This document shows positions 9,307 to 19,414 of a stretch of DNA of 62,698 nt, in pieces. Within the stretch, counting starts at the first letter, position 1, and every line of letters begins with the position of its first letter. A program made the translations under genes and the position numbers. Location of the stretch: NCBI RefSeq assembly GCF_001552715.1, contig NZ_BCRS01000011.1, forward strand, positions 1 through 62,698, read 5' to 3'. Origin of the DNA: Mycolicibacterium vaccae NBRC 14118 = CIP 105934. Lineage in GTDB: Bacteria > Actinomycetota > Actinomycetes > Mycobacteriales > Mycobacteriaceae. The notes below the pieces were generated by a model. The model made no database searches and was not told the origin of the DNA. It saw nothing but the letters and a program-made list of their open reading frames with translations.

Positions 9307-9425
9307 TCGACATCTACACCAGTCGCGCCCGGATCGGCCGGAAATCGGGAACCGCGCGTCTGGCCCGGCGTGGCGGCTTCGGTCCGTTTACTGTGACTTC
9401 GCCGGACGAAACCCGAGGAGCGCCG

Positions 9426-10988
9426 ATGACCGAGCCCGTGCCCCGTTCCCGGGTCGGCTCCCAGATAGGGCCCTACCGGCTGCGGCGGCTGCTCGGCAAG
9501 GGCGGCATGGGCGAGGTCTACGAGGCCGAGGACACCGTCAGGCATCGGGTGGTCGCGCTGAAGTTGTTGCCCGAGGCGGTTTCTCATGACCCGGTGTTCC
9601 GGGCCCGGCTGCAGCGGGAGGCACAGGCCGCGGGCCGCCTGCAGGAACCGCATGTGGTGCCGATCCACGACTACGGCGAGATCGACGGGCTGTTGTTCGT
9701 CGACATGCGGCTGATCGACGGCACCGACCTGCGCACGATCCTGCGCGAGCGGGGGCCGATGGATCCCGCGCGCGCCACCGCGGTCGTGCGTCAGGTCGCC
9801 TCGGCGCTGGACGCCGCGCACCGCGCCGGCATCCTGCACCGCGACGTGAAGCCGGAGAACATCCTGCTCAACCAGGACGACTTCGCCTATCTGGTGGACT
9901 TCGGCATCGCGAACGCGGCCACCGACGAGGCGCTCACCCAGCTGGGCACGGCCGTCGGGACCTACGCCTACATGGCTCCGGAACGGTTCGGCGGCGGCGA
10001 GGTCGACCACCGGGCCGACGTGTATGCGCTGACGTGTGTGCTCTACGAATGCCTGACCGGGGTGGCGCCGTTCCGCGGCGACAGCGTCAGCGTGGTGATC
10101 GCGGCCCATCTCAACGATCCGGCACCGCGTCCCAGCGTGCAGCGCCCCGGCCTTCCCGCCGGCCTCGACGAGGTCGTCGCCCGTGGCCTGGCCAAGCGCC
10201 CGCAGGACCGGTACGGGTCGGCCGGCGAGATGGCCAGGGCCGCCGCCGACGCGGTGGCCGCCGCCTGGCCGTCGCAGGCGGCGACAGTGGCCGCACCACT
10301 GCCGCCACTGTCACCACTGCCACCGACGCCGCCGGGCCGGGAGGCGAAGGGACCGATGGTCGCGTTCCTGGCTGCCGGGGCGGTCATCGTGCTGACGCTG
10401 GCCGGTCTGGGCCTCTGGCTGCTGGTGCGCCCCGGGGACGCAACGGACGCGACGGACGCGACGGACTCCGTGGCGGAACGCCCCGGCGCCGATGCCGCGC
10501 CGACTTCGGGGTCGCGGGAATCGCACCGGCGCACCCGGACCGAGTCCGCCCCGGCCCTGCCGTCGGATTCGGCCGAAGAGCAGTTGATGAGCCTGCTGTC
10601 CGAGGGACACGACAGCTCGAACTGCCAGCCGGTGCAGCCGCCCGCGGCGGGCGCGGTCGCGACCGTGGACTGCACGCAGGCGCTCACCCCCACCGGGCCG
10701 GCCTTCGCCCGGTACTCGATCTTCGACAACCGGGAGACCCTCGACGCCGCGTTCGCCGGAGCGGTGCAGGTGAACTCGTCGTTGATGCAGTGCCCGGGCA
10801 GCGGCATCGACTCGCCCACGACGTGGCATTACGTCGACACCCCGGATCAGCCCGTCGGCCAGATCGCCTGCGGCACCTACAACGACAACGCCGACGTGGT
10901 GTGGACCAACGACGAGAACCTCCTGCTGGTCGACGCGCAAGGATCCGATCTGGAGGATCTGCACAACTGGTGGTTGCAGTACGGATAG
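9426..10988 (+). CDS. transmembrane Ser/Thr protein kinase with extracytoplasmic sensor-like domain
   Basis: Eukaryotic-type kinase of 520 residues. Kinase domain at about 15-280: P-loop [13 protein letters not shown], lysine in VVALKLL, catalytic loop [16 protein letters not shown] magnesium loop and [11 protein letters not shown], so an active kinase is expected. A Pro/Ala-rich juxtamembrane linker follows, then one membrane span ([21 protein letters not shown]) and an extracytoplasmic domain of about 150 residues with four cysteines (SSNCQP, TVDCTQ, LMQCPG, IACGTY), possibly two disulfides. The layout resembles mycobacterial Pkn receptors but no PASTA repeat is seen. ATG at 9426 chosen for GAGGAG 7 bp upstream; a GTG at 9393 is possible. 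Upstream is the KstR-like site. Confidence 0.9.
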   Translation: MTEPVPRSRVGSQIGPYRLRRLLGKGGMGEVYEAEDTVRHRVVALKLLPEAVSHDPVFRARLQREAQAAGRLQEPHVVPIHDYGEIDGLLFVDMRLIDGTDLRTILRERGPMDPARATAVVRQVASALDAAHRAGILHRDVKPENILLNQDDFAYLVDFGIANAATDEALTQLGTAVGTYAYMAPERFGGGEVDHRADVYALTCVLYECLTGVAPFRGDSVSVVIAAHLNDPAPRPSVQRPGLPAGLDEVVARGLAKRPQDRYGSAGEMARAAADAVAAAWPSQAATVAAPLPPLSPLPPTPPGREAKGPMVAFLAAGAVIVLTLAGLGLWLLVRPGDATDATDATDSVAERPGADAAPTSGSRESHRRTRTESAPALPSDSAEEQLMSLLSEGHDSSNCQPVQPPAAGAVATVDCTQALTPTGPAFARYSIFDNRETLDAAFAGAVQVNSSLMQCPGSGIDSPTTWHYVDTPDQPVGQIACGTYNDNADVVWTNDENLLLVDAQGSDLEDLHNWWLQYG

Positions 10989-11035
10989 CCCCCGCTACCG
11001 TGCTGGAGAGAACACCACACAGCGAAGGGAACACT

Positions 11036-12223
11036 ATGAGGCGGGTTTTCGTCATCGGTGTCGGCATGACCAGGTTCGAGAAGCCCGGCCGTAGGGAGGG
11101 CTGGGACTATCCCGACATGGCGCGCGAGTCGGGCACCAACGCGCTCGCCGACGCCGGTGTGGATTACACCGAGATCCAGCAGGGCTTCGTCGGGTACTGC
11201 TCGGGCGATTCGACGTCGGGGCAACGCGCGCTCTACGAACTGGGCATGACGGGCATCCCGATCGTCAACGTGAACAACAACTGTTCGACCGGGTCGACCG
11301 CGCTGTACCTGGCCGCCCAGTCGATCCGCGGCGGGCTGGCCGACTGCGTGCTGGCCCTGGGTTTCGAGAAGATGCAGCCCGGCTCGCTGGCCAGCAGTGT
11401 CGACGACCGCGAGTCACCGATGAAGCGACACATCTTGGCGCTCAACGAGATCGATGCGATGCAGTTCCCGGTGGCGCCGTGGATGTTCGGCGCGGCCGGG
11501 CGTGAGCACATGAAGAAGTACGGCACCACGGCCGAGCATTTCGCGAAGATCGGTCACAAGAACCACAAGCATTCGGTGAACAACCCGTACGCGCAGTTCC
11601 AGGACGAGTACTCGCTCGACGACATCCTGGCCGCGAAGATGATCTCCGATCCGCTGACCAAGCTGCAGTGCTCGCCGACCTCCGACGGGTCGGCGGCGGT
11701 CGTGCTGGCGAGCGAGGACTATGTCGCCGAGCATGACCTCGCCGGGCAGGCCGTCGAGATCGTCGGCCAGGCCATGACCACCGACTTCGCTTCGACGTTC
11801 GACGGCAGCGCGGCCAACGTCATCGGCTATGACATGAACGTCAAAGCAGCGCAACAGGTTTACCAGCAGTCGGGGCTCGGCCCCGAGGACTTCCAGGTGA
11901 TCGAGCTGCACGACTGCTTCTCGGCCAACGAGCTGCTCCTGTACGAGGCCCTCGGGCTGTGCGGCCCCGGCGAGGCGCCCAGGCTCATCGACGACGAGGA
12001 CACCACCTACGGCGGCCGGTGGGTGGTCAACCCGTCAGGCGGGCTGATCTCGAAGGGACATCCGTTGGGCGCCACGGGCCTGGCGCAGTGCAGCGAGCTG
12101 ACCTGGCAGCTGCGCGGCAGCGCGGACAAACGTCAGGTGGACGGCGTCACCGCCGCACTGCAGCACAACATCGGGCTGGGCGGCGCCGCGGTCGTCACCG
12201 CCTACCAGCGCGCCGAGCGCTGA
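11036..12223 (+). CDS. ltp1: lipid-transfer protein/thiolase-fold acetyl-CoA acetyltransferase (Ltp1-like)
   Basis: SCP-x-type thiolase-fold protein of 395 residues. Seen: nucleophile region [16 protein letters not shown] with the conserved Cys, [20 protein letters not shown] near residue 295, and the C-terminal [17 protein letters not shown] containing the active-site His. The length is close to M. tuberculosis Ltp1 (Rv2790c). Such proteins act as thiolases or, with a MaoC-like partner, as steroid side-chain aldolases; none is adjacent here. A GAAGGGA site precedes the ATG. It lies 47 bp after the kinase gene and ends at a strong hairpin. Confidence 0.85.
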   Translation: MRRVFVIGVGMTRFEKPGRREGWDYPDMARESGTNALADAGVDYTEIQQGFVGYCSGDSTSGQRALYELGMTGIPIVNVNNNCSTGSTALYLAAQSIRGGLADCVLALGFEKMQPGSLASSVDDRESPMKRHILALNEIDAMQFPVAPWMFGAAGREHMKKYGTTAEHFAKIGHKNHKHSVNNPYAQFQDEYSLDDILAAKMISDPLTKLQCSPTSDGSAAVVLASEDYVAEHDLAGQAVEIVGQAMTTDFASTFDGSAANVIGYDMNVKAAQQVYQQSGLGPEDFQVIELHDCFSANELLLYEALGLCGPGEAPRLIDDEDTTYGGRWVVNPSGGLISKGHPLGATGLAQCSELTWQLRGSADKRQVDGVTAALQHNIGLGGAAVVTAYQRAER

Positions 12224-12242
12224 CCGGTCCCGCACACGGAAA

Positions 12243-12273
12243 GGCCCGGTCGGCAAAGGGTGCCGACCGGGCC
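12243..12273. terminator. bidirectional hairpin between convergent genes
   Basis: Perfect 13-bp inverted repeat GGCCCGGTCGGCA / TGCCGACCGGGCC with a 5-base loop, placed between the stop codons of ltp1 and dctA, which converge. No long T-tract follows on either side, common for actinobacterial terminators. Confidence 0.75.
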
Positions 12274-12289
12274 CGTTCCCACCTGTGCC

Positions 12290-13675
12290 CTACACCGTCG
12301 CGGGGAGCTTCTCCTGCGCCGGCTCGTGGGCACGTGAGCCGTGGTCCGAGTCGAGCATCGTCAGCTCGTCGAAGGGATCCTTGCCGGCCAGCACGGAACT
12401 GACCTTGTCGTTGTCGATGGTCTTGGTCCAGGTGCCGACCAGCAGGGTGGCCACCGCGTTGCCGGAGAAGTTGGTCAGCGCGCGGGCCTCGGACATGAAC
12501 CTGTCGATGCCGACGATCAGCCCGACACCGTCGAGCAGGTCGGGCCGGTGGGCCTGCAGGCCGCCGGCGAGGGTGGCCAGGCCCGCGCCGGTCACCCCGG
12601 CAGCACCCTTGGACGCGACGATCATGAAGACCAGCAGGCCGATCTGCTCGCTGACGGTCAACGGGTCGCCGAGGGCGCCGGCGATGAACAGCGAGGCCAT
12701 CGTCAGGTAGATCGCGGTGCCGTCCAGGTTGAACGAGTAGCCGGTGGGCACCACGACGCCGACGGTCGAGCGGTCCACGCCGAGGTGCTCCATCTTGGCG
12801 ATCAGCCGCGGCAGCGCAGACTCCGACGACGACGTCGAGACGATCAGCAGGTATTCGCGAGCCAGGTAGCGGACCAGTTTGAAGATCGACACGCCCGACA
12901 CGAAGCGCAGGAGCGTGCCCAGCACCCCGAACACGAAGATCGTGCAGGTCAGGTAGAAGCCGAGCATCAGGGCCATCAGCTGTCCGACGGCCGCCCAGCC
13001 GGTCTGTCCGACGACGTTGGCGATCGCGCCGAACGCACCGATCGGCGCCAGCCACAGGATCATCACGAGCACTTTGAACACCAGCTTCTGCAGGTGCTCG
13101 ATGCCGCGCAGGATGGGCTCCCCCGCCGAGCCGAGACCTTGTAGCGCGAACCCGACGAGCAGCGCGATGAACAGCGCCTGCAGCACGCTGCCCTCGGTCA
13201 GCGCCGAGAACATCGACGTCGGGATGATGCCCTGGACGAACTCCAGCATGCCGCCGGATTCGTGCGCTTTCTCGGCCAGTTCGGCGCCCTTGCCCACCGT
13301 GCTCTCGGACAGGTTCAGGCCGCTGCCCGGGTGCAGCAGGTTGCCGACGACCAGACCGATCGCCAGCGCGAACGTCGACATGGCCAGGAAGTAGACGAAG
13401 GCCAGGCCGCCGACCTTGCCGACGGTGGCGGCCTTGCGGACCGACCCGATGCCCAGCACGATCGTGCAGAAGATGACCGGGGCGATCATCATCTTGATCA
13501 GCGCGACGAACATGGTGCCCAGTACGCCGACGCTCTTGCCGACCTCGGGCGCCAGGATGCCGACGCCGACGCCGGCGATGACCGCGATGATCACGGCGAT
13601 GTAGAGCCAGTGGGTGCGGTCGCGCTTCTGCCTGGGCGTCCCGGGCGGTGTCGGGTTGTCGATTGTAGTCGTCAT
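12290..13675 (-). CDS. dctA: C4-dicarboxylate transporter DctA
   Basis: Sodium/proton:dicarboxylate symporter of the DAACS family, 461 residues, with about eight helices and re-entrant loops. Seen: the serine-rich stretch STSSSESALPRLI, the helix 7 region VPTGYSFNLDGTAIYLTMASLF with the cation-site motif, and the helix 8 region SKGAAGVTGAGLATLAGGL. Start at 13675 has a GGAGGG site; a longer frame is not supported. It imports succinate, fumarate, malate or aspartate. Divergent from a PutP-type symporter and a CitA/DcuS-type two-component system, which suggests regulation by that system. Confidence 0.93.
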   Translation of the reverse strand: MTTTIDNPTPPGTPRQKRDRTHWLYIAVIIAVIAGVGVGILAPEVGKSVGVLGTMFVALIKMMIAPVIFCTIVLGIGSVRKAATVGKVGGLAFVYFLAMSTFALAIGLVVGNLLHPGSGLNLSESTVGKGAELAEKAHESGGMLEFVQGIIPTSMFSALTEGSVLQALFIALLVGFALQGLGSAGEPILRGIEHLQKLVFKVLVMILWLAPIGAFGAIANVVGQTGWAAVGQLMALMLGFYLTCTIFVFGVLGTLLRFVSGVSIFKLVRYLAREYLLIVSTSSSESALPRLIAKMEHLGVDRSTVGVVVPTGYSFNLDGTAIYLTMASLFIAGALGDPLTVSEQIGLLVFMIVASKGAAGVTGAGLATLAGGLQAHRPDLLDGVGLIVGIDRFMSEARALTNFSGNAVATLLVGTWTKTIDNDKVSSVLAGKDPFDELTMLDSDHGSRAHEPAQEKLPATV

Positions 13676-13998
13676 CGTGCTGCCCTCCGGGCTCAACGGG
13701 GTCGAACGTCTGCCAAGGATGTTCGGCCAGCGAGTGAGCCAGGTCACCTATTAGTTCATTACGTTCACCCCTGACCGCACCGCTCGGAACGAAATGCCTG
13801 GAGAATGACCTCTGTTCGCCCACCGCCCGGCGGTCGACGCCAACGCGGACAAAAATCCGTCCCTTGTGCGCCAGGACAAAGCAAGGCCGTGTTTCCCATT
13901 GGATCGGCCAAGAAGTCAGGGTCGCTTTCCTGCTTTAGTGATCTTGAACACGGGCACCCCGTCGTGAGTCCACCTTCGACCGGAACGAGGACACCGAG
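13676..13998. promoter_or_regulatory. divergent dctA/putP control region
   Basis: No gene in these 323 bp. Within it are GGACAAAAATCCGTCC and, about 15 bp later, CAGGACAAAG, so GGACAAA occurs twice about 28 bp apart. They may be binding sites for the downstream response regulator, but this is a guess. A GGAACGAGG ribosome site precedes the symporter ATG. Confidence 0.4.
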
Positions 13999-15543
13999 AT
14001 GACCGACCAGACGTCGCAGATGCTGGCCATCGGGCTGTATTTCGCCCTGATGCTCGCGATCGGCTTCTACGCCTACCGCCAGACCAGCGACCTGGACGAC
14101 TACATGCTCGGCGGCCGCAGACTCCGACCGGGCGTCGCGGCGCTGTCGGCTGGGGCGTCGGACATGTCCGGCTGGCTGCTCCTCGGGGTACCCGGCGCCA
14201 TCTACGCCACCGGCCTGGTCGAGGCGTGGATCGTGATCGGCCTGGTGATCGGCGCCTGGCTCAACTGGCGGTTCGTCGCTCCGCGACTGCGGACCTACAC
14301 CGAGATCGCCAACAACTCGATCACCGTGCCCAGTTTCTTCGAGAACAGGCTGCGAGATCACTCGCACATCCTGCGGATCTCGGCCGGCGTGATCATTCTG
14401 GTCTTCTTCACGTTCTACGTGTCTTCCGGGATGGTCGCCGGTGGCGTGTTCTTCGAAACCTCGTTCGGCTCGTCGTATGTGACCGGCATGCTGCTGGTCG
14501 CCGGAATCACCCTCTGCTACACCCTGTTCGGCGGATTTCTCGGCGCATCCCTGACCGACGTCGCGCAGGCGCTGTTGATGTTCGCCGCACTTGTCGCGAT
14601 CCCCGTCGTCGCGATCATCGCCACCGGCGGGCCCGGCGACGTGGTCAGCCTGGTTCACGCCGCCGATGCGGCGCACAACGCAGCCCAGCCCGGCGACGAA
14701 ATCCACCGCACCTCACTGTTTTTCGGCGGAAGTTTCCTTGCCATCGTGTCCGCGGCCGCGTGGGGACTCGGCTACTTCGGTCAACCCCACATCATCGTCC
14801 GGTTCATGGCGATGCGTTCCGCGGCGGACGCGAAGGCGGGCCGCCGCATCGGCATCAGCTGGATGGTGCTCACCGCCGGCGGCGCGATCACCACCGGGCT
14901 CGCGGGGCTGGCGTACTTCTCCAGCCGGGGCGAGACGCTCGACAATCCCGAGACGGTGTTCCTGCGTCTGGCGCAGGTCCTGTTCCATCCCTTCATCGCC
15001 GGAATCGTGCTCGCCGCGGTGCTGGCGGCCATCATGTCGACGATCTCGTCGCAGCTCATCGTGTGCTCGTCGGCTCTGGTCGAGGACATCTACCGCGCGT
15101 TCGGCAAGGAGGCCAGCCCGACGAAGCTGGTCACCTACGGCCGACTCGGGGTGTTGACGGTCGCGGTGGTGGCCATCCTGCTCGCCCTGGACCCGGACGG
15201 GTCGATTCTCGACCTCGTCGGCTTCGCGTGGGCCGGTTTCGGCGGTGCGTTCGGTCCGCTGATCCTCCTGTCGCTGTTCTGGCGCAGGCTCACTTCCGCC
15301 GGCGCGATCGCCGGCATGATCACCGGCGCCGTGGTGGTCGGCGTCTGGGGCCAGAACGACGCGCTGGCCGGCGTCATGTACGAGATCGTCCCCGCCTTCC
15401 TCGCCTGCGCGGTTGTGGCCATCGTCGTCTCGCTGGCCACCGCCCGCGACGACGCGGAGATTCAGCGCGAGTTCGACGACATGGTCGAGGCAGTCCACGA
15501 CGTTCCCGCTCCGAGCGAGAACCCGGTACGGCAGGCGCCCTGA
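13999..15543 (+). CDS. putP: PutP-type sodium:solute symporter
   Basis: Solute:sodium symporter (SSS) family, 514 residues, about 13 membrane spans. Seen: YMLGGRRLRPGVAALSAGASDMSGWLLLGVPGA near residues 35-70, the sodium/proline signature of PutP, and GYFGQPHIIVRFMAM in the middle. Proline is the likely substrate by family, but the sensor kinase next door is of the type that senses citrate or C4-dicarboxylates, so an organic acid cannot be excluded. The C-terminal 30 residues are charged and cytoplasmic. Followed after 49 bp by the sensor kinase gene. Confidence 0.88.
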   Translation: MTDQTSQMLAIGLYFALMLAIGFYAYRQTSDLDDYMLGGRRLRPGVAALSAGASDMSGWLLLGVPGAIYATGLVEAWIVIGLVIGAWLNWRFVAPRLRTYTEIANNSITVPSFFENRLRDHSHILRISAGVIILVFFTFYVSSGMVAGGVFFETSFGSSYVTGMLLVAGITLCYTLFGGFLGASLTDVAQALLMFAALVAIPVVAIIATGGPGDVVSLVHAADAAHNAAQPGDEIHRTSLFFGGSFLAIVSAAAWGLGYFGQPHIIVRFMAMRSAADAKAGRRIGISWMVLTAGGAITTGLAGLAYFSSRGETLDNPETVFLRLAQVLFHPFIAGIVLAAVLAAIMSTISSQLIVCSSALVEDIYRAFGKEASPTKLVTYGRLGVLTVAVVAILLALDPDGSILDLVGFAWAGFGGAFGPLILLSLFWRRLTSAGAIAGMITGAVVVGVWGQNDALAGVMYEIVPAFLACAVVAIVVSLATARDDAEIQREFDDMVEAVHDVPAPSENPVRQAP

Positions 15544-15592
15544 CCGAGGTCTGCGAAGAGGCTCAGCGACGACTTTCACGGGGAGGAGGCCG

Positions 15593-17176
15593 ATGGGACG
15601 GATCCGTCCGGCGACTCGGAAACCTGCCCGAGTACCGTGGCCCCGCTCGCTGGCCGGGCAGGCGATCGCCCTGCAGATCGCGGTGATCGCGGTGATCGTC
15701 CTGGCGGGCAGCGCGCTGGCGGTGCTGGACGCCCGCCACGACGGTGATGCCGCGGCCGAACAACAGGTGCTGGGCATCGCCACGGCGCTGGCCGATTCGC
15801 CGTCGACGGCCCAGGCGATCGAGTCCGGACAGGCCACCGCGATACTGCAGCCTGTCACCGAGTTGGTGCGCAGGCAGACCGACATCGCGTTCATCACGAT
15901 CATGGCGCCCGACCGCACCCGGTACACCCACACCGACCCCTCGCAGATCGGCGGCGCCTATCTCGGCACCATCGAGCCCGCACTGCAGGGGCGAACGTTC
16001 GCCGAGGTCTACACCGGCACGCTGGGGCCGTCGATCCGCGCAGTGGCGCCCGTCCACGACGCCGACGGACGGGTGATCGGGCTCGTCGCCGCCGGCATCC
16101 TGCAGCAGAGCCTGGCCGACCGCTGGCGGTCGCAGCTACCCACCATCGCGGCGGTCACCGTTGGCGCGCTTGCAATTTCGCTTGCCGGAGTGTGGGGAGT
16201 CCGCCGTCGGCTGCTGCGCCAGACCCGCGGGTTGAGGCCCGACGAGCTCCGCGTGATGTACGACCACCACGACGCGATCCTGCACTCGGTGTCGGAGGGA
16301 CTGATCGTGCTCGACAAGTCCGGCGTCGCGGTGGTCAACGACGAGGCCCGCCGGCTGCTGTCCCTGCCTGCCGGCCACGTCACGCAGGACGACCTACCCG
16401 AGTTCCTGCGCACCTACAACCCCGGCGCCCGCGACGAGATCCACGTGACCGACGACCGCGTACTGGTGGTCAACCGCTCCCGGGTGCAGTCCGCCACGGA
16501 CGCCTCCGAGGTGGTGACGATCCGCGACCGCACCGAATTGCAGGGCGCGCTGGGCGAACTCAACTCGCTCAAGGTGTTGACCGACTCACTGCGCGCGCAG
16601 GCGCACGAAGCGGCCAACACGCTGCACACCATCGTCACGATGGTCGAGATGGGCCGTCCCGAGGAGGCCGTCCGGTTCGCCACCGCAGGGCTCGAGCTGT
16701 CCCAGCAACTCGTCGACCGCTTGTCCAGTGCGGTCGGCGAGCCCGCACTGGTGGGTCTCCTGCTGGGCAAGACCGCCCAGGCCGACGAGCGCGGGATCGA
16801 GCTGACGGTCACCGAGGATTCCGAGTTGCCCGCCGACGGGCTGCTGTTGACGGGGCCCGAGATGGTCACGGTCGCCGGGAACCTGATCGACAACGCGATG
16901 GACGCCTGCGATCCTGACGATCCGTGGGTCGAGGTCACCGTGCACCAGGATTCGCAGCGCCTGCTGATCCGGGTCGCCGACAGCGGAGAAGGCATGGACG
17001 CGGGTACCTTCGAGAAGGCCATGCGACGCGGTTACTCGACGAAATCCGGCGACGACGCCGGCCGGCACGGGCTGGGGCTGGCACTGGTGGCCCAGGTGGT
17101 CAAACGACACGGCGGGCAGCTCACCGCGGACATGACCTACGGCTCTGTCGTGACGGTGACGGTGACCCGCCCGTGA
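15593..17176 (+). CDS. CitA/DcuS-type sensor histidine kinase
   Basis: Membrane sensor of 527 residues. Order: membrane span at about 20-45; extracytoplasmic sensor at about 46-180 with RTRYTHTDPSQIGGAY, typical of the citrate/C4-dicarboxylate PAS-like domain; second span at about 183-203; cytoplasmic PAS at about 220-310; phospho-acceptor His338 in LRAQAHEAANTLH; ATPase domain with NLIDNAMDAC (N box), DSGEGM and GRHGLGLALV (G boxes). A GGGGAGGAGG site precedes the ATG. Its stop overlaps the start of the response regulator. Ligand is inferred from family and from neighbouring dctA. Confidence 0.9.
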   Translation: MGRIRPATRKPARVPWPRSLAGQAIALQIAVIAVIVLAGSALAVLDARHDGDAAAEQQVLGIATALADSPSTAQAIESGQATAILQPVTELVRRQTDIAFITIMAPDRTRYTHTDPSQIGGAYLGTIEPALQGRTFAEVYTGTLGPSIRAVAPVHDADGRVIGLVAAGILQQSLADRWRSQLPTIAAVTVGALAISLAGVWGVRRRLLRQTRGLRPDELRVMYDHHDAILHSVSEGLIVLDKSGVAVVNDEARRLLSLPAGHVTQDDLPEFLRTYNPGARDEIHVTDDRVLVVNRSRVQSATDASEVVTIRDRTELQGALGELNSLKVLTDSLRAQAHEAANTLHTIVTMVEMGRPEEAVRFATAGLELSQQLVDRLSSAVGEPALVGLLLGKTAQADERGIELTVTEDSELPADGLLLTGPEMVTVAGNLIDNAMDACDPDDPWVEVTVHQDSQRLLIRVADSGEGMDAGTFEKAMRRGYSTKSGDDAGRHGLGLALVAQVVKRHGGQLTADMTYGSVVTVTVTRP

Positions 17177-17862
17177 TCACCGTGCTGATCGTCGAGGACG
17201 AACCTCTGATCGCCGACGCGCATCAGACCTATCTGCAACGGCTGCAAGGCTTTTCGGTGGCGGCAGTGGCACATACGGCGCGGGACGCGATGCGGGTGGC
17301 CGCCGCGGCCGCGGCCACGGACACCCCGATCGATCTTGTGCTGCTCGACATCGGACTGCCCGATGCCAACGGGATCGCGCTCGCGTCGGCGCTGTCGGGG
17401 CTTCGGCCGGCACCGGACATCATCACGATCACCTCCGAGCGGGACCTGGAGATGGTGCGCGCCGCGGTCGGGCACGGCGCGCTGGCGTATCTGCTCAAGC
17501 CGTTCACGTTCGCCGCGTTCCGGGACCGCCTGGAGCGTTACCGGCGTTACCGCGAGGCGCTGCCGGCGGGCACGGATGCGGCCAGCCAGGCCGAGGTCGA
17601 CCGCGCACTGGCCGAGTTACGCGTGGGGCCCGACCGAACGGCGGCGCCCAAGGGCGCCTCTCCGGGCACCAACGACGAGATCGCCCGTGTGGTGCGTGAT
17701 TCGGTCGGCGGCGTGACCGCAGACGAGGTCGCCAAGCAGGTCGGGGTGTCCCGGGTGACGGCGTGGCGCTATCTCGAACGTCTGGCCGACGAGGGCACCG
17801 TGCGCCGGCAGGCCGAATACGGGAAGGCGGGACGGCCGAAGACGCGGTACCAGTGGCGGTGA
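17173..17862 (+). CDS. CitB/DcuR-family response regulator
   Basis: Response regulator of 229 residues starting at GTG within GTGA, overlapping the kinase stop, so the pair is translationally coupled. Receiver domain at 1-120 with acidic pocket VEDE, phospho-acceptor Asp59 in LVLLDIGLP, and Lys in YLLKPF. The C-terminal part contains a helix-turn-helix, VTADEVAKQVGVSRVTAWRYLERL, followed by a wing, as in CitB/DcuR/MalR regulators. Probable targets are the putP operon and divergent dctA. Confidence 0.9.
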   Translation: MITVLIVEDEPLIADAHQTYLQRLQGFSVAAVAHTARDAMRVAAAAAATDTPIDLVLLDIGLPDANGIALASALSGLRPAPDIITITSERDLEMVRAAVGHGALAYLLKPFTFAAFRDRLERYRRYREALPAGTDAASQAEVDRALAELRVGPDRTAAPKGASPGTNDEIARVVRDSVGGVTADEVAKQVGVSRVTAWRYLERLADEGTVRRQAEYGKAGRPKTRYQWR

Positions 17863-17883
17863 GCCTCCGGCCGGCCCGGGGAG

Positions 17884-18978
17884 CTACGCCGGGGCGGGCT
17901 GCAGTGCGCGCGACGTGTGGAGCGCGTTCGGGTCGGTCGCCAGGAACTGGGTGTACAGCGACTCGATGGTCGACTCAACGTCGAACACGCTGACTTCGCC
18001 GGAATAGTCGGCGATGTACAGCCGCGCGCTGTCGGCGCCCTGCGCGACGCAGGACGGCCGCGCGCCGACGGTCAGCGCGTCGACGATCTCAAGGCTGAGC
18101 GTGCACAGCACCGCGACGCGGTCGTAGTCCACGATGTAGGCGCGGGTCTGGTCGGCGCTCATCGACAACCGGGTCGGTGCGCCGCCGATAGCCACCCGGT
18201 CGGTCACCCGCATGGTGTCCAGGTCCAGCACGTGGACGGCGCCGCCGACCACTCGGTCGGAGGTCAGAAGGTAAACCGCGCCGCCTGCGTAGGCGATGTC
18301 TCGGATCGGCGAACCGATCGGCACGACACGGTGCACCTGCGAGGTCTCGGTGTCGACGACGATCAGTCGGCTGCCGACGGCGTCGGTGACCGCGGCGTAG
18401 ACCCGCTTGCCGCCGGGGTCGACACACAGCGCGTCCACGTTGGCGGCCGGGCCGGAGCCGATACCGATGGTGCCGACCCGCTCGGCGGTGACGTCGATGA
18501 CCGCGATGTCGATGCTGTCCTGTGCGCCGCGGGCGGCGTACACGCGCTTGCCGTCGGCGGCGACGGTCAGCGCGGTCACCGCGAAGGCCAACGGGTAGGT
18601 GGCCACGACGGCGCGGGTCTGCAGGTCGATCACCTTCACGGCGTCGAAGCTCTCAGCTGCAACGCTGACGAAGGCCCGGTCGTCGGACACCGCGACCGCG
18701 GTGGGTTCGCCGTCCACCGCGACGGTGGCTACCACGGCCAGCGTGGTGTTGTCGATCAGTGAGACGCTGCCGTCGGCCGCGTTGGCCACCGCGACCGTGC
18801 CGTGGCCGGCCGCGATGTCGCCGATCGGGCCGCGCGCCACGGTGAGGTGCCGGTCCGCCGCTCCGCGCTGGGGTGCAGCGCCGCTGTCCGAAGTCTGCGC
18901 TCGCGACCTGTCGGAAACATGCGCCGCAATTTTACCTCTGGGCATCAGGCGCCCCATCAGTCCCGAAAAGTTTGCCAT
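17884..18978 (-). CDS. YVTN-type beta-propeller repeat protein
   Basis: 364 residues made mostly of about seven repeats of 40-45 residues, each with patterns such as GTVAVANAADGSVSLIDN, RVYAARGAQDSIDIAVID and YIADYSGEVSVFD, the hallmark of YVTN/NHL-like propellers. The first 45 residues are polar and lack a signal peptide, so it may stay inside the cell or leave by another route. The last 25 residues are outside the propeller. GGAGG lies about 12 bp before the ATG. Function unknown; such proteins are usually binding scaffolds. It converges with the response regulator gene (21 bp between stops). Confidence 0.75.
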   Translation of the reverse strand: MANFSGLMGRLMPRGKIAAHVSDRSRAQTSDSGAAPQRGAADRHLTVARGPIGDIAAGHGTVAVANAADGSVSLIDNTTLAVVATVAVDGEPTAVAVSDDRAFVSVAAESFDAVKVIDLQTRAVVATYPLAFAVTALTVAADGKRVYAARGAQDSIDIAVIDVTAERVGTIGIGSGPAANVDALCVDPGGKRVYAAVTDAVGSRLIVVDTETSQVHRVVPIGSPIRDIAYAGGAVYLLTSDRVVGGAVHVLDLDTMRVTDRVAIGGAPTRLSMSADQTRAYIVDYDRVAVLCTLSLEIVDALTVGARPSCVAQGADSARLYIADYSGEVSVFDVESTIESLYTQFLATDPNALHTSRALQPAPA

Positions 18979-19414
18979 GTGTTGTGGTACCTCCGCCGGC
19001 AGCGCTGCCGCCTGGCTCTAGATTCCGTCTCAGGGCGCCCGAACTGGCGCCGCCTGAATCGAGTGTAGCGACGGAAATTCAAGGTCACGTCCCTGGAAGA
19101 TGACGTCTGACGTAACCGATCGGCAACCTCTCAGGCCACGCTTAAGAAAGTTCTCGTTATGGATTTGTGATGTTTCCTGGGCAAACGTTGGACGCAGCCT
19201 GAACTGGCGCTGAACGGGTTCAGCAAGCGTTCACCGAAAACGGGAAGAAAACATCTTCGTAAAGAATTCTTAGCTTCTGCGCGGAAAGTGAGCGTCAGAT
19301 CACACCGCGACACGTCAGCAAACCCACATTGGGGACGGCGGCTGCGGAAGAACCGGTGTGCGACCACCCACCTCCCGTGGCCCTGATTCTGCGTCGGGGT
19401 TCGCTGAAAACGCG
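18979..19414. other. intergenic stretch without recognised gene
   Basis: 436 bp between two minus-strand genes. The middle (19130-19290) is clearly more AT-rich than the surroundings and contains the short palindrome AAGAATTCTT near 19263. It should hold the promoter of the propeller gene. No convincing reading frame or RNA structure was recognised. Confidence 0.5.

Noticed and set aside
13845..13885. Terminator or riboswitch in the dctA/putP spacer
   Set aside because: Only short imperfect inverted repeats; kept as possible regulator sites.
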